Shown piece by piece: positions 1 to 8,896 of a stretch of 64,000 nt of DNA. Below the pieces are notes generated by a model that saw nothing but the letters and a program-made list of their open reading frames with translations, had not been told where the DNA came from and ran no database searches. The stretch covers positions 22,769-86,768 of the forward strand of contig JAPPLJ010000013.1 of the NCBI GenBank assembly GCA_028819475.1. Reading direction: 5' to 3'. Made by a program: the position numbers and the translations under genes. The DNA comes from Rhodospirillaceae bacterium. Its GTDB lineage: Bacteria; Pseudomonadota; Alphaproteobacteria; Bin65. How positions within the stretch are numbered: the stretch's first letter is position 1; the number at the start of each line of letters is the position of its first letter.

Positions 1-1
1 C

Positions 2-121
2 CGCTTCGCCGAGCGATGCGCCAAGGCGATAGACATCTGCCATCGCGAATGTCCGGTGCCCTTTCGGCCTGTGGCCGGGCGCGAGGTCTCCTGCTTCGTG
101 GCCGAACGGGATCTCGCCTGA
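2..121 (+). CDS. Oligopeptide/dipeptide ABC transporter ATPase, C-terminal end only (DppD/OppD-like)
   Basis: Only the last 39 codons are inside the window; the gene begins upstream of base 1. The visible peptide starts RFAERCAKAID and ends ERDLA. It carries the cysteine-containing tail (RC..A...C..ECP) typical of the C-terminal extension of OppD/DppD and OppF/DppF ATPases, which energise peptide import at the inner membrane. The stop lies 2 nt before the start of the next ATPase gene, the usual close coupling of the D and F subunits. Calling it the D subunit is an inference from gene order, because the nucleotide-binding domain is not visible. Confidence 0.75.
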   Translation, partial: RFAERCAKAIDICHRECPVPFRPVAGREVSCFVAERDLA

Positions 122-123
122 CC

Positions 124-1134
124 ATGACCCCGCTCCTTCAGGTCGAAAACCTGACCAAGCATTTCGTCACCCGCCAAGGGACGGTGCAGGCAGTGGACGA
201 TGTCTCGCTCAGCATTGGCGAGGGGGAGACGGTCGGTCTGGTCGGGGAGTCCGGTTGCGGAAAATCGACTCTCGGCCGGATGATTGTGCGGCTGCTTGAG
301 CCGACGAGCGGCACGATCACCCTCCAAGGCAAGGAGGTCGCTCATCTCCGGGGCGAGGCATCCAAGCGGTTTCGCCGCCGGGTTCAGTTGATCTTTCAGG
401 ATCCCTTCACATCGCTCAATCCACGATCGACGGTCGGGCGCATCCTCGAGGAACCATTGATCGTCCATCGCCTCGGAGGACGCGACGAACGGCGCGCGAA
501 GGTCGAGGAATTGCTCCGGCGGGTCGGGCTGTCGCCGGGCGCCGCGGACCAGCTTCCCCATGAGTTTTCCGGCGGGCAGCGCCAGCGCATCGGGATCGCC
601 CGGGCGCTGGCGCTCTCCCCCGAGTTGATCGTTTGCGACGAACCGGTCTCGGCGCTCGATGTCTCGATCCAGGCCCAGGTTCTGAACCTGCTCTCGTCAT
701 TGAAGCGGCAGACCGGCATCGCCTACCTGTTCATCTCCCACGATCTGTCCGTGATCCGATACATCGCCGATCGCATCGTCGTCATGTACCTCGGAAAGAT
801 CGTCGAGGTTGCCGGTCACGACAGTCTGTGGGACAGGCCGCTCCATCCCTATACCCAGGCGCTTATGGCAGCGGTGCCGCTGCCGGATCCACAGGCAGCG
901 CGTAGCCGCGAGCGCGTGGTTCTGGAAGGTGATCTGCCCAGCCCGGTTTCGCCCCCGTCAGGTTGCCGGTTTCGGACGCGCTGCCCACATGCAGTCGACA
1001 GATGTGCCCGGGAGGAGCCCGCGTTGCGTGAAGTGGTTGACGGTCGATTCGTCGCCTGCCACCTCGTGACCGCGGAGAACGACGCGACGGCCATTGCGCC
1101 CGGCGACAGCGCCCCGCCGCCGCCTGCCGCCTGA
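124..1134 (+). CDS. Oligopeptide/dipeptide ABC transporter ATP-binding protein (DppF/OppF-like)
   Basis: This 336-residue protein is a complete ABC ATPase for peptide-type solute import, acting on the cytoplasmic face of the inner membrane. Walker A is GESGCGKST at residues 41-49, the signature FSGGQRQR is near 148, and Walker B LIVCDEP is near 167. The oligopeptide-transporter C-terminal module follows, with GCRFRTRCP and further Cys residues near 280-300. The ATG at 124 is preferred over upstream starts because the homologous sequence begins at MTPLLQVENLTKHF and the stop of the preceding ATPase gene is only 2 nt away. The substrate cannot be read from the ATPase. A family 5 binding protein on the opposite strand at 3.9-5.5 kb may be its partner. 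The gene converges on the MmgE/PrpD gene. Confidence 0.93.
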   Translation: MTPLLQVENLTKHFVTRQGTVQAVDDVSLSIGEGETVGLVGESGCGKSTLGRMIVRLLEPTSGTITLQGKEVAHLRGEASKRFRRRVQLIFQDPFTSLNPRSTVGRILEEPLIVHRLGGRDERRAKVEELLRRVGLSPGAADQLPHEFSGGQRQRIGIARALALSPELIVCDEPVSALDVSIQAQVLNLLSSLKRQTGIAYLFISHDLSVIRYIADRIVVMYLGKIVEVAGHDSLWDRPLHPYTQALMAAVPLPDPQAARSRERVVLEGDLPSPVSPPSGCRFRTRCPHAVDRCAREEPALREVVDGRFVACHLVTAENDATAIAPGDSAPPPPAA

Positions 1135-1165
1135 CGATTTTCCCGCAGCCGCTCTGCGCGGGGAT

Positions 1166-2581
1166 TCAATCGAACAGTGTTCGCACATTGGGCAACCTTT
1201 CGATCGAAGACATGCGCGAGAGCAGCCGTTCGGTTTTCTGCGGCGACAGGATATCGCGGGCGCAGTCGCGGAACTTGCGTTCGAGGTCTGCGGTGGCGAA
1301 CGGGCGAACCGGCGTGCCTGTCGCGGACCGATTTTCCAGTTCGAATGTGCGCCCATCCCGCAAGACGATCCGTACAGATGCGCCTTCGGGGCTGGTCTCG
1401 GAGACTGTGGGATCGGCTGCCATTTCTTCGGAGAGGCTCATCCCGACCTTGTTCATGGCCGCGACGAGTTGTGGATGATCGAGAATTTCCGGGTCGAGCT
1501 GCTCTATGGTGAGACGTCCGAAGACGAGAGCGCAGGCGACCGCGAAGGGCAGGCAGAACTGGGCCTGCATCACGGTCGACGGGCGCTCGCAAGTGAGCAG
1601 GTGGAGGACGAGAGGCGCGACCTCGCAGTGGACCAAAGCGACCTCGCCGGCCTCGATCGCATGGTCGCGGCACAGGGTGAGGGTCGCTTCCACGGCGGCC
1701 TGCGCGGCGCTGCAGACGGGATAGAGCTTGTAGGCGATGCCCGGGGTAACGAAAGCATAGGACTCGCCCAGCGAAGCGATCGTTTCGACAGCCGACCGGC
1801 CGTCGTTGTAGACTTGGAAGAAGCCGCTTGAACGCTCGAAACCGTCCAAAGGAGCGGAGATACCCTCCCGCGCCAATTCCGCGGCCAGGACGCCGCTCTC
1901 GGCGGCGCGAGCCGCACTGTAGGGCTTCGCCGCGCTGCCGAGCAGGGCGCGCGTGCTGCCGTTCTGAGCCAGGGCCAGGCCGATTGCCGTCGCCGTTGCC
2001 GCCGCGTCGAGCCCGAACGCCCGCGAGGCCGCGGCGGTCGCGCCGACGGCCCCGAGGACGGCCGTCGTGTACCAGCCCTTGTCGTACAACGTGCCGGTCG
2101 CAATCCGTCCTACTGCGTAGCTGACCTCGGATCCGGCGATAAAAGCGGCGAGCAATTCGGCTCCGTCGATATCCGCGCTTTCGGCAGCAGCCAGCGAGGC
2201 GGGGAACACGACCGCCGAAGCGTGCACGATCCCGTCGAAGCAGGTGTCGTCAAAATCGAGCACCTGGGCCGCCATCGCGTTGGCAAGCGCAGCGCCGCCG
2301 GCGCTTGCCTTGCGTTCCTCGCCGATGACTGTGGCGCCGCCGCTCCCGTACTGGCGGCGGACGGTCCGGCGAACTGCCTCAGCGGTCGCGTTTTGCGTTC
2401 CTGCGAGCGCGACGCCGAGCGTGTCGATCAGGGACCGCTTGGCATTCTCGACGACCGCATCCGGGGCCTGCGCCAGCGTGAATCCGGATGACCAGCGCGC
2501 CAACCGTTCGGCGAGCGGGTCGCCGGGCGACGCATCCGATAGGGCCGCTGATGATCGGGACTCGGAACCGCGGCGTGGCAA
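1166..2581 (-). CDS. MmgE/PrpD family protein
   Basis: The 471-residue protein has the length and layout of the MmgE/PrpD family, which includes 2-methylcitrate dehydratase and other dehydratases or isomerases. The N-terminal helical region is recognisable (SLIDTLGVALAGT), followed by LDFDDTCFDG. The second domain contains the YKLYPVCSAAQAAVEATL stretch expected near the active site. A TTG at 2581 preceded by GGAGG at 5 nt is the best start; no ATG is available in this part of the frame. The gene lies 42 nt downstream of the ureohydrolase and is probably co-transcribed with it. Family members act on varied substrates, so no specific reaction is assigned. Its position in a ureohydrolase and transporter cluster argues against a simple propionate role. 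Confidence 0.85.
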   Translation of the reverse strand: MPRRGSESRSSAALSDASPGDPLAERLARWSSGFTLAQAPDAVVENAKRSLIDTLGVALAGTQNATAEAVRRTVRRQYGSGGATVIGEERKASAGGAALANAMAAQVLDFDDTCFDGIVHASAVVFPASLAAAESADIDGAELLAAFIAGSEVSYAVGRIATGTLYDKGWYTTAVLGAVGATAAASRAFGLDAAATATAIGLALAQNGSTRALLGSAAKPYSAARAAESGVLAAELAREGISAPLDGFERSSGFFQVYNDGRSAVETIASLGESYAFVTPGIAYKLYPVCSAAQAAVEATLTLCRDHAIEAGEVALVHCEVAPLVLHLLTCERPSTVMQAQFCLPFAVACALVFGRLTIEQLDPEILDHPQLVAAMNKVGMSLSEEMAADPTVSETSPEGASVRIVLRDGRTFELENRSATGTPVRPFATADLERKFRDCARDILSPQKTERLLSRMSSIERLPNVRTLFD

Positions 2582-2623
2582 ACCGCCCTCCGCCCTTGCT
2601 CCGCTCGCGCAGTGGAGGCTGCG

Positions 2624-3607
2624 CTACGCGCCGAGCGCGCGGCCGCCCCACACGTAGGCAATGACCGAGGCGCCGACCAATGCCGTGATCGATGAAATGT
2701 CGCGCTTCGAGTTGACCTCGTTGAGCGCAAACAGGCGGAGTTTGGGTTCCCGGCCGAGCATCCGGGCGGCCGCATAGGCGTCGCGTCCGTTCATGCCGCC
2801 CGGATTGCGCATCACCTTGCCGGGCGCATAGTGCTGGTCGAGGACGTCCACGTCGAAATTGACGTAGATGGCTTCCGTACCGTCACTCGCCCTAGCAATC
2901 GCTTCGGTCATCACGTCCTCAATCCCGCGTTCATAAACCTCGTCGGCGGTAACCAGGCCTACACCCTGGTCCCTGGCGTATTGCGCGTATTCCCGGGCCG
3001 CGAACCAGCCGTTCGCACCGATATGCGCGATGTTTTCCGGCCGGACCTGGCCGTCGAGTTCATCCATGATGCGGCGATAGGAGGATCCGCTCGCCGTTTC
3101 CAGGTCGTACAGGTAGCGCATGTCGAGGTGGGCGTCGAAGCCGATGACGCCGACCTGCCCGTCGGTTGCCCGGCAAAGACCGCGGCACGCAGCGAAGGTC
3201 AGCGAATCGTCGCCGCCCATCGTGACCGTGAGCGGGACCTCCGGCACGACCGACGACAATGTCTCGGAGACGACGTCATGCACCTCCTGCACGGACATGG
3301 CGTCGTCGATGCGCACATTGCCCAGGTCGCGGCCCGTCAGCCTGTCGGAGATATCGACGTCGAGAGGAATGCTGTAGCAGTTGAGATCGCCCAGGCACTG
3401 CCGCAAGGCGGCCGGACCCCCCGCCGAGCCCTTGCGGGCCGGAACCACGGTCGCGCCGTCGAAAGGGATACCGATCAAGACGGTATCGGGGCGGTCGGAC
3501 GTCTCCGCCAGCCATTTCCCCATCGGGCGATCGACCGGATCCCCCGAGACGACGGGAACGGATTCTGCCGGCGGCGTAAACTTGTCGATCGGAAGCGGTG
3601 TTGCCAT
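2624..3607 (-). CDS. Ureohydrolase (arginase/agmatinase) family protein
   Basis: The 327-residue protein matches the binuclear-manganese ureohydrolases, which hydrolyse guanidino or formimino compounds and release urea or formamide. Metal-site motifs are visible: DAHLD at residues 158-162 and NFDVDVLD at 250-257 followed by APG. The first motif, normally GGDHS, reads GGDDS here, so the usual metal-binding His is Asp134. This may mean altered metal use or a different substrate. The ATG at 3607 has a GGGAG ribosome site 6 nt upstream. It lies between the binding-protein gene (281 nt upstream) and the MmgE/PrpD gene. Agmatinase, guanidinobutyrase or guanidinopropionase-like activities are all possible. 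Confidence 0.85.
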   Translation of the reverse strand: MATPLPIDKFTPPAESVPVVSGDPVDRPMGKWLAETSDRPDTVLIGIPFDGATVVPARKGSAGGPAALRQCLGDLNCYSIPLDVDISDRLTGRDLGNVRIDDAMSVQEVHDVVSETLSSVVPEVPLTVTMGGDDSLTFAACRGLCRATDGQVGVIGFDAHLDMRYLYDLETASGSSYRRIMDELDGQVRPENIAHIGANGWFAAREYAQYARDQGVGLVTADEVYERGIEDVMTEAIARASDGTEAIYVNFDVDVLDQHYAPGKVMRNPGGMNGRDAYAAARMLGREPKLRLFALNEVNSKRDISSITALVGASVIAYVWGGRALGA

Positions 3608-3633
3608 CGATGACTCCCAGGGTTAGACGCGAC

Positions 3634-3654
3634 CCGGGCGCAATCAGCGCCCGG
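3634..3654 (-). terminator. GC-rich hairpin between binding-protein and ureohydrolase genes
   Basis: An 8-bp perfect inverted repeat, CCGGGCGC and GCGCCCGG, flanks a 5-nt loop. It sits in the 281-nt gap after the binding-protein stop and just before the ureohydrolase start on the minus strand. No T-run follows, so it is more likely an mRNA-stabilising or attenuating stem than an intrinsic terminator. Its role is inferred from position only. Confidence 0.35.
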
Positions 3655-3888
3655 ACCATGACGATCGGGCCTGCGGCTTGCCGGATTTCACGGTATCGTG
3701 GTGCCTGAAGACCGAACGCCACGGGCGCCCGGCCGAGCGGCGTCGGCAACGGCAGCGGTGACGAAAAAATCAAGCTCACGCCGGGAACGGCCTGCACTGT
3801 ATCCGCAAATTGACTTGCGGAAGATGCAAGCGGGCAGGCGGCGCATTCGGCCGTTTCCGGACTGTGCTCCAACTCCCTACCGGGCCCG

Positions 3889-5502
3889 TTATTTCGCCAG
3901 ATAGACGTCGGCAAACGACTCGTGGATGCCCAGCGGCGTGATCGCGTGGTTCTTGACCTTCTTGTTGTAAATTGTCACCAACTTCGTGAAGTTGATGTCG
4001 ATCGCCGGCAGGTCGGCGACGACCTTTCGTTGAAACTCCTTGAACAGTTCCGCCCGCTTCGCGGCATCCGTTTCGACCTGAGCCGCTTCAAGCAGTTTGT
4101 CGACTTCCGGATTCGAATAACCCGAGCCGTTGGAGAACGGTACGCCGGGCTTGAAGTTCTTGGACCAGTACAATCGTTGCACGCCCAGCGTCGGATCGGC
4201 CGTGTTGTTCATCCAGTGATTGGTGAAATCGAACTTGCGCTGGATATAGACCGTGCGAACGTAGGTCGGGAAATCCGCACTGCGCAGTTCCAACTCGATC
4301 CCGATCTTGCCCAGCACCTGTTTCAGATACTCTGCGGTTCGCCTGAACGTATCGCCGAACGGCAGGAAATTGTGCGTCAGCCTGAAGCGGACGCCGTCGC
4401 TCCCGCGTTTGAATCCTGCTTCGTCCAGCAATTGCTCGGACTTTTTGGGATCGAGGGGATAGGTCGGTGTGTCCGGCGTGTAGTAGCGCGCCAGATCGCT
4501 GTGAATCGGGCCCGTCGCCGGTTTGCCGAAGCCGTACCAGATGTTGTCGACGATGAACTTCTTGTCGATTGCGTGTGCGATCGCCTGGCGCACCTTGCGA
4601 TGCTTCAGATACTTGTTCTCGAGGTTGAACTCCATGCGCGCGACAATCGAGAGATAGCTGTATCCGCGCAGTTCGACACCGAGATGATCCAGCGACCCCA
4701 GCCGCGCCACATCGGAGAGCGGGACCGGGTTGTTGCCGCCCAAATGCGCCTCGCCCGTTTCGAAGGCCACCGCGCGCGCAGCCGAATCCGGGATCAGCCG
4801 GAAGATGATGCGGTCGAGATACGGCTTGCCCTTGTCCCAATAGTCCGGGTTGCGCTCGACGATGATGCTCTCGCCCTTCTTCCAGCTTACGAACTTGAAG
4901 GGTCCGGTACCGACCGGCGCGTTGCTCGTGGGATTGGCCTTGATATTCGTCCCCTCGTACAGATGCTTCGGGATGATAGGCGACTCTGCCGCTGCCAGGG
5001 CATTCATCATATACGGCGCCGGCTTGCTCAATTTGAGCACCACGGTATGGGAATCGGGTGTCTGAATGCCGGTTACGTTGGCGAAAGTCGCGCGCCCTCG
5101 CGGATGATGTTGCTTGAGTGTGTTGATCGAAAATGCGACGTCCGCGGCCGTAAAGTCCTTGCCGTCGTGCCATTTCACGCCTTGGCGGAGTTTGAAAGTA
5201 ATTTCCAGTCCGCTCTTGCTCACTGCCCACGAAGTTGCGAGCGCAGGTTTGAGATTGTAGTCGAAATCGTAACTGACGAGTCCCTCGACGATTTTCGGCC
5301 CGACCACATAGGTCGGACTCGCGCTTGTTGCGGCGCCGACCAGCGTGGACGGCTGGGGATGCAATGTCATTACCAGGGTTCCGCCCCGGTTCGGTGTTTG
5401 CGCGTTGGCGCCGCCAAATGCGAGAACGGCAACCGCGACAAAGGCTGCCCCGGCAAACGCGGACATTGAAAACTGCCGCAGATTCGGCTTGGAAACAGTC
5501 AT
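3889..5502 (-). CDS. ABC transporter substrate-binding protein, family 5 (peptide/opine/nickel type)
   Basis: The 537-residue periplasmic protein has the SBP_bac_5 fold signature: a Sec-type signal peptide (hydrophobic FAGAAFVAVAVLAFGG, likely cut after ANA), the early SPTYVVGPKIVEGLVSYD region, and EITFKLRQGVKWHDGKDFTA. The ATG at 5502 is chosen because GGAGGG lies 5 nt upstream and the signal peptide starts there; the longer in-frame extension to 5601 has no sensible leader. It would bind a peptide or a similar small solute and deliver it to a Dpp-like permease. The matching ATPases may be the plus-strand pair at the window's left edge. The ureohydrolase downstream hints at a guanidino or amide substrate, but that is inference. 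Confidence 0.9.
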   Translation of the reverse strand: MTVSKPNLRQFSMSAFAGAAFVAVAVLAFGGANAQTPNRGGTLVMTLHPQPSTLVGAATSASPTYVVGPKIVEGLVSYDFDYNLKPALATSWAVSKSGLEITFKLRQGVKWHDGKDFTAADVAFSINTLKQHHPRGRATFANVTGIQTPDSHTVVLKLSKPAPYMMNALAAAESPIIPKHLYEGTNIKANPTSNAPVGTGPFKFVSWKKGESIIVERNPDYWDKGKPYLDRIIFRLIPDSAARAVAFETGEAHLGGNNPVPLSDVARLGSLDHLGVELRGYSYLSIVARMEFNLENKYLKHRKVRQAIAHAIDKKFIVDNIWYGFGKPATGPIHSDLARYYTPDTPTYPLDPKKSEQLLDEAGFKRGSDGVRFRLTHNFLPFGDTFRRTAEYLKQVLGKIGIELELRSADFPTYVRTVYIQRKFDFTNHWMNNTADPTLGVQRLYWSKNFKPGVPFSNGSGYSNPEVDKLLEAAQVETDAAKRAELFKEFQRKVVADLPAIDINFTKLVTIYNKKVKNHAITPLGIHESFADVYLAK

Positions 5503-5953
5503 CAGGCCCTCCCGTCGCACCGCCAACCGGTCGCCCGATCGCGACACGGTCGGAATGCAGTTGAAAGCCCCCCCGACAAGAACGCTAGGACCCGCTTCCA
5601 TTCGCTAAGCGGTCACTTCATTCTTGGTGTGGTTGATTCCGGGAACCGGGCCTGACTGTGGAGGACTCGACGACAAGTGTATCGGAAAATCCTCGAGTCT
5701 GCAATCGGCAAGCGGATCCGGCCACGATCTTCGCGGCCCTTGAGGCAACGGTCGGCTTGATATCGAACCGACCGCTTCAGCAGGCATTCATGAGATCTCT
5801 CCTATGCCAAAGCACCGAAGAATCGACCGGTGCGGGATCATGACCGTCAGCTTGCATCGGATGGCCCGGTGCGCCAAGGCGAAGCCGCCAGTGTAGCGGC
5901 ACACCCTGACCAGTCGGCACCGGACCGGGGACCCGCCGCGCAATGGTGTCGGC
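5503..5953. other. Gene-free stretch upstream of the binding-protein gene
   Basis: No reading frame here has a credible start, coding character or known motif. The part nearest 5502 must contain the minus-strand promoter and ribosome site of the binding-protein gene. The remainder lies just downstream of a permease remnant and may be decayed sequence from the same disrupted operon. No clear terminator or repeat was seen. Confidence 0.4.
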
Positions 5954-6166
5954 TCAGGCCCTCAGGTAGCGGCCGAAGCCGAGTCTGAAGACGGCCTGTA
6001 TGCCGTAGTTGCAGATCAGGCGGACCGCCCCCTGCGCCAGGATGCCGAGAAATATCGGGTCCGTCGCCATGTAGAGGCGGCTGGTGAAGATCAGGAAACC
6101 CAGGCCCATGTCGGAGGCCAGCATCTTTTCCGCGATCAGCATCATGGCGTAATTCGGTGTGTGCAT
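5954..6166 (-). pseudogene. 3' remnant of an ABC permease (NitT/TauT, SsuC-like)
   Basis: About 70 codons encode the typical C-terminal end of a binding-protein-dependent permease: AEKMLASDMGLGFLIF, then RLYMATDPIFLGILAQGAVR and a final FRLGFGRYLRA. In intact SsuC/TauC-type permeases (about 250-300 residues) this block follows several membrane segments, which are absent here. Upstream in the same frame the sequence loses all resemblance to a permease, and within 100 nt the recombinase gene ends. The simplest reading is that the 5' part was removed or displaced when the recombinase segment arrived. No matching 5' half is seen elsewhere in the window. Confidence 0.7.
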
Positions 6167-6265
6167 TGCCCGCCGATCGGCGGGCTGAGCCATCGATTGT
6201 TCGCAACCCCATAGGGTCAAGTACGGGTGCCGAATTACACAGTCGCTACGAACTGCCATGGAGGT

Positions 6266-7465
6266 TCATCTGCCGAACTGATGCCAGTCCTCGCCCAGTA
6301 TATCGTCCGCGATGCTGTCGGATATCCGGATCGCAGCCTGCCGCACGGAGTCGTCCGCCAGGTGGGCGTAACGCGCCGTCGTCTCGACCCGGCTGTGGCC
6401 GAGCAGCCGGCCGATCGCTGGCAGGGTCTCGCCGAGCGCCAGGGCCCGGGAGGCGAAGCTGTGCCTCAGGTCGTGCAGGCGCACGTCGCGCAGGCCGGCC
6501 CGCGCGCGGACCTTCTGCCAGGAGCCATCCAGGCTGCGCAGATGGCGGCCGGCGCGGCCGGCGACGACGAAGGGATTGCCCGGCACCCGGGGAATGCCGG
6601 CGAATACGTCCGCAGCCTCGGGCGACAGGGACACCGTCCGGGCGCCGGTCTTGCTGTCGGTCAGGCGAATCTCTCCGGTGTCCGGATAGATCGCGTCCCT
6701 GCGCAACGTCAGGATCTCGTTTCGCCGGCAGCCGGTCAGTAGCAGCAGGCGCAGTGCCGCCGCGGCATTGACGGCAATCTCGCCGTTCGCTTCCATCTCG
6801 TCCAGGGTTCTGCCCAGACGGCGGAACTCCGCCTCGGTCAGGAAGCGCTCGCGCCGGCGCGCACGGTATTTCCGGATCTGCCGGCACGGGTTGCTGCCCG
6901 CCGGCACCGCGCCCCGGTCCTCGGCCGCCCGGTAGACGCGCGCCAGCAGGTCGATCGCCTGGTTGGCCATGACCGGCCGGTCCCGGAGCGCCTCGTGGAA
7001 CGAAGCAACCTTGGCTCGGTCCACGGCGAGGGCCGACAGTTTGCCGAAGGCCGGCAGGATGTGTTTTTCGATGGCGAACCGGTACGCCGCCGCCGTGGCC
7101 GGCTTGCAGCGCGCCGCGACGTGGTCCTCGAGAAACCGCCGGGCGAGCTCGGCGACCGTCGGGCCGTTGGCCTGCCGTACCGTCATCGGCTCCGGCACCG
7201 GTTCCTCGCCGGCCTTGATGCGGGAGACGATGAGGGCTGCCCGGCGCCTGGCCTCCTCGGCGGTGACGACGCCGTGCCGGCCGATGGCGATACGCCTGGC
7301 CGGCTTCCCGCCGGCCCGGGTCTGCACGACATAGGTTTTGCCGCCGTTCGGATAGACCCGCACCCCGAAGCCGCTGAGTTCGCTGTCCCAGAACACGGTG
7401 TCCTTCTCGACCGTCAGTGCGTCGACCGTGCGCCTGGAGATGGTGCGGGTCTTGAGAACCGCCAT
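6266..7465 (-). CDS. Tyrosine recombinase/phage integrase, copy 1
   Basis: The 399-residue protein is a complete tyrosine-type site-specific recombinase. The N-terminal arm-binding domain (DUF4102-like) shows FWDSELSGFGVRVYPNG. The catalytic domain carries Arg in LLLTGCRRNEIL, the HxxR box in LHDLRHSFASRAL and the nucleophile Tyr in LGHSRVETTARYAHL. The start at 7465 has GGAGGG 7 nt upstream. It lies 18 nt downstream of a second, clearly paralogous recombinase on the same strand, and beside a truncated permease. This suggests the integrase end of a mobile segment. No attachment repeats or tRNA target are recognisable next to it. Confidence 0.93.
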   Translation of the reverse strand: MAVLKTRTISRRTVDALTVEKDTVFWDSELSGFGVRVYPNGGKTYVVQTRAGGKPARRIAIGRHGVVTAEEARRRAALIVSRIKAGEEPVPEPMTVRQANGPTVAELARRFLEDHVAARCKPATAAAYRFAIEKHILPAFGKLSALAVDRAKVASFHEALRDRPVMANQAIDLLARVYRAAEDRGAVPAGSNPCRQIRKYRARRRERFLTEAEFRRLGRTLDEMEANGEIAVNAAAALRLLLLTGCRRNEILTLRRDAIYPDTGEIRLTDSKTGARTVSLSPEAADVFAGIPRVPGNPFVVAGRAGRHLRSLDGSWQKVRARAGLRDVRLHDLRHSFASRALALGETLPAIGRLLGHSRVETTARYAHLADDSVRQAAIRISDSIADDILGEDWHQFGR

Positions 7466-7483
7466 TGGATTCCCTCCGGTGTC

Positions 7484-8662
7484 TCAGGCCGCGTCCGGCG
7501 CCAAGATGGCCTTGCCGATGCTGCCGCCGACCCGGGCGGCGGACGCCTTCTCGCTGTCCCGGGACAGGTGGGCGTAGCGCGCCGTCGCGCTCACCGTGGC
7601 GTGGCCGAGCAGCTTGCCGATCATCGGCAGGCCCGCGCCGAGCGCCAGGGCGCGCGAGGCATAGGAGTGGCGCAGGTCGTGGAGCCGGACATCCTGCAGG
7701 CCGGCCTGCGCGCGCAGGCGCTTCCAGACTTGGTGGATCGCCACATATCGGCTGCCGGGCTTGCGGCCGGCGAAGACCCAGGGACTGTCTCCAGCGCGGG
7801 ACATTCCGGACAGCACCGCCTCGACCGCCGGGGTCAGCGGCACTCGCCGGGCGCCGGCCTTGGCATCCGTCAGCCGCAGTTCGGCTGCAACGTGGTCGAC
7901 ATCGTCCCATTGCAGGCTCAGGATCTCGTTCCTGCGGCAGCCGGTCAGCAGCAGCAGGCGGATCGCCGCGACGGCAACGGGATTCTCCGAGCCGTCCCTT
8001 TCGGCCTCGGCCAGCGCCCGGCCGAGCCGGCGGTACTCGTCGCGCGACAGGAACCGTTCGCGCGGCGTCTCCTTGTAGCGCCGCACTCCCTTGCACGGGT
8101 TTTGGCCGGGCGGCACCAGATCCCAGGCTTCGGCCAGCCGGAACATCGCCGACAGCACCGCCAGCGTCCGGTTGGCCTGGTAGGGCATGGCCGACAGGCC
8201 GTCGTGCAGGGCGACGACATGGCGCCGCTCGACGGCCGATACCGCAAGGTCGCCCAACGCAGGAACAATATGGTTGCGCACAATCAGGCCGAAGCTGTCT
8301 CCGGTGTTGGCGCTGCAGTTCACCTCGACATGCTCGCGTAGGAATCGCTCCGCTAGGGCGGCGACCGTCGGCTCCGCTTCGGGCGCGGCCGGAAAGGGCG
8401 GCTCGCCCCGCTTGATGCGGTCGATGACGATCACCGCCTGGCGGCGGGCCGCATCGGCCGTGATGTCGCCATGCCGTCCCAGGGTGACACGCTTCGGTCC
8501 GGCCGGCCCCCGGGTCTGCACGCAGTAGACTCGGCGCCCGGTGCGATAGACCCGGACGCCGAATCCGGGGAGGTCCGAATCCCAGAAGACCGAATCGCGG
8601 CCTTCCGCCGCCAGCGCTTCGACGCTACGCTTGGTAAGCTTGAAGCTGGTCTTTCCAGGCAT
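7484..8662 (-). CDS. Tyrosine recombinase/phage integrase, copy 2
   Basis: This 392-residue recombinase is a paralogue of the neighbouring one and has the same architecture. The N-terminal arm-binding domain contains FWDSDLPGFGVRVYRTG. Catalytic residues are visible in LLLTGCRRNEILSL, LHDLRHSYASRAL and LGHATVSATARYAHL. The ATG at 8662 is favoured over an upstream start because AAGGAGAG lies 6 nt before it and the homologous sequence starts at MPGKTSFKLT. The pair would be translated from one mRNA. Tandem tyrosine recombinases of this kind occur in integrative elements where two or three act together. Whether both are active cannot be told from sequence. Confidence 0.93.
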   Translation of the reverse strand: MPGKTSFKLTKRSVEALAAEGRDSVFWDSDLPGFGVRVYRTGRRVYCVQTRGPAGPKRVTLGRHGDITADAARRQAVIVIDRIKRGEPPFPAAPEAEPTVAALAERFLREHVEVNCSANTGDSFGLIVRNHIVPALGDLAVSAVERRHVVALHDGLSAMPYQANRTLAVLSAMFRLAEAWDLVPPGQNPCKGVRRYKETPRERFLSRDEYRRLGRALAEAERDGSENPVAVAAIRLLLLTGCRRNEILSLQWDDVDHVAAELRLTDAKAGARRVPLTPAVEAVLSGMSRAGDSPWVFAGRKPGSRYVAIHQVWKRLRAQAGLQDVRLHDLRHSYASRALALGAGLPMIGKLLGHATVSATARYAHLSRDSEKASAARVGGSIGKAILAPDAA

Positions 8663-8896
8663 CCGTCTCTCCTTGCCGAACCAGGGCTGCCCACTGCGAA
8701 ACCGGCAACATGCGTAATCGTATCGCAACCGACAGAGGACGCGTCACCGGACGTTGGCAGGAGGCATGCGGCGTCGAAATGGGTAGCCGGAATGCAGTCA
8801 GATTGTCAATAAGATTAATTACTACAACTAGTTATGCTACGCGTGACGAAACGAGTTGACCAATGACGAGCCGTGGCGAAACAAGAAATATCTAAT

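Noticed and set aside
5605..5787. Sixty-codon minus-strand frame near the binding-protein gene
   Set aside because: It has no ribosome site, no family resemblance, and a Pro/Ser-rich composition typical of non-coding GC-rich DNA.
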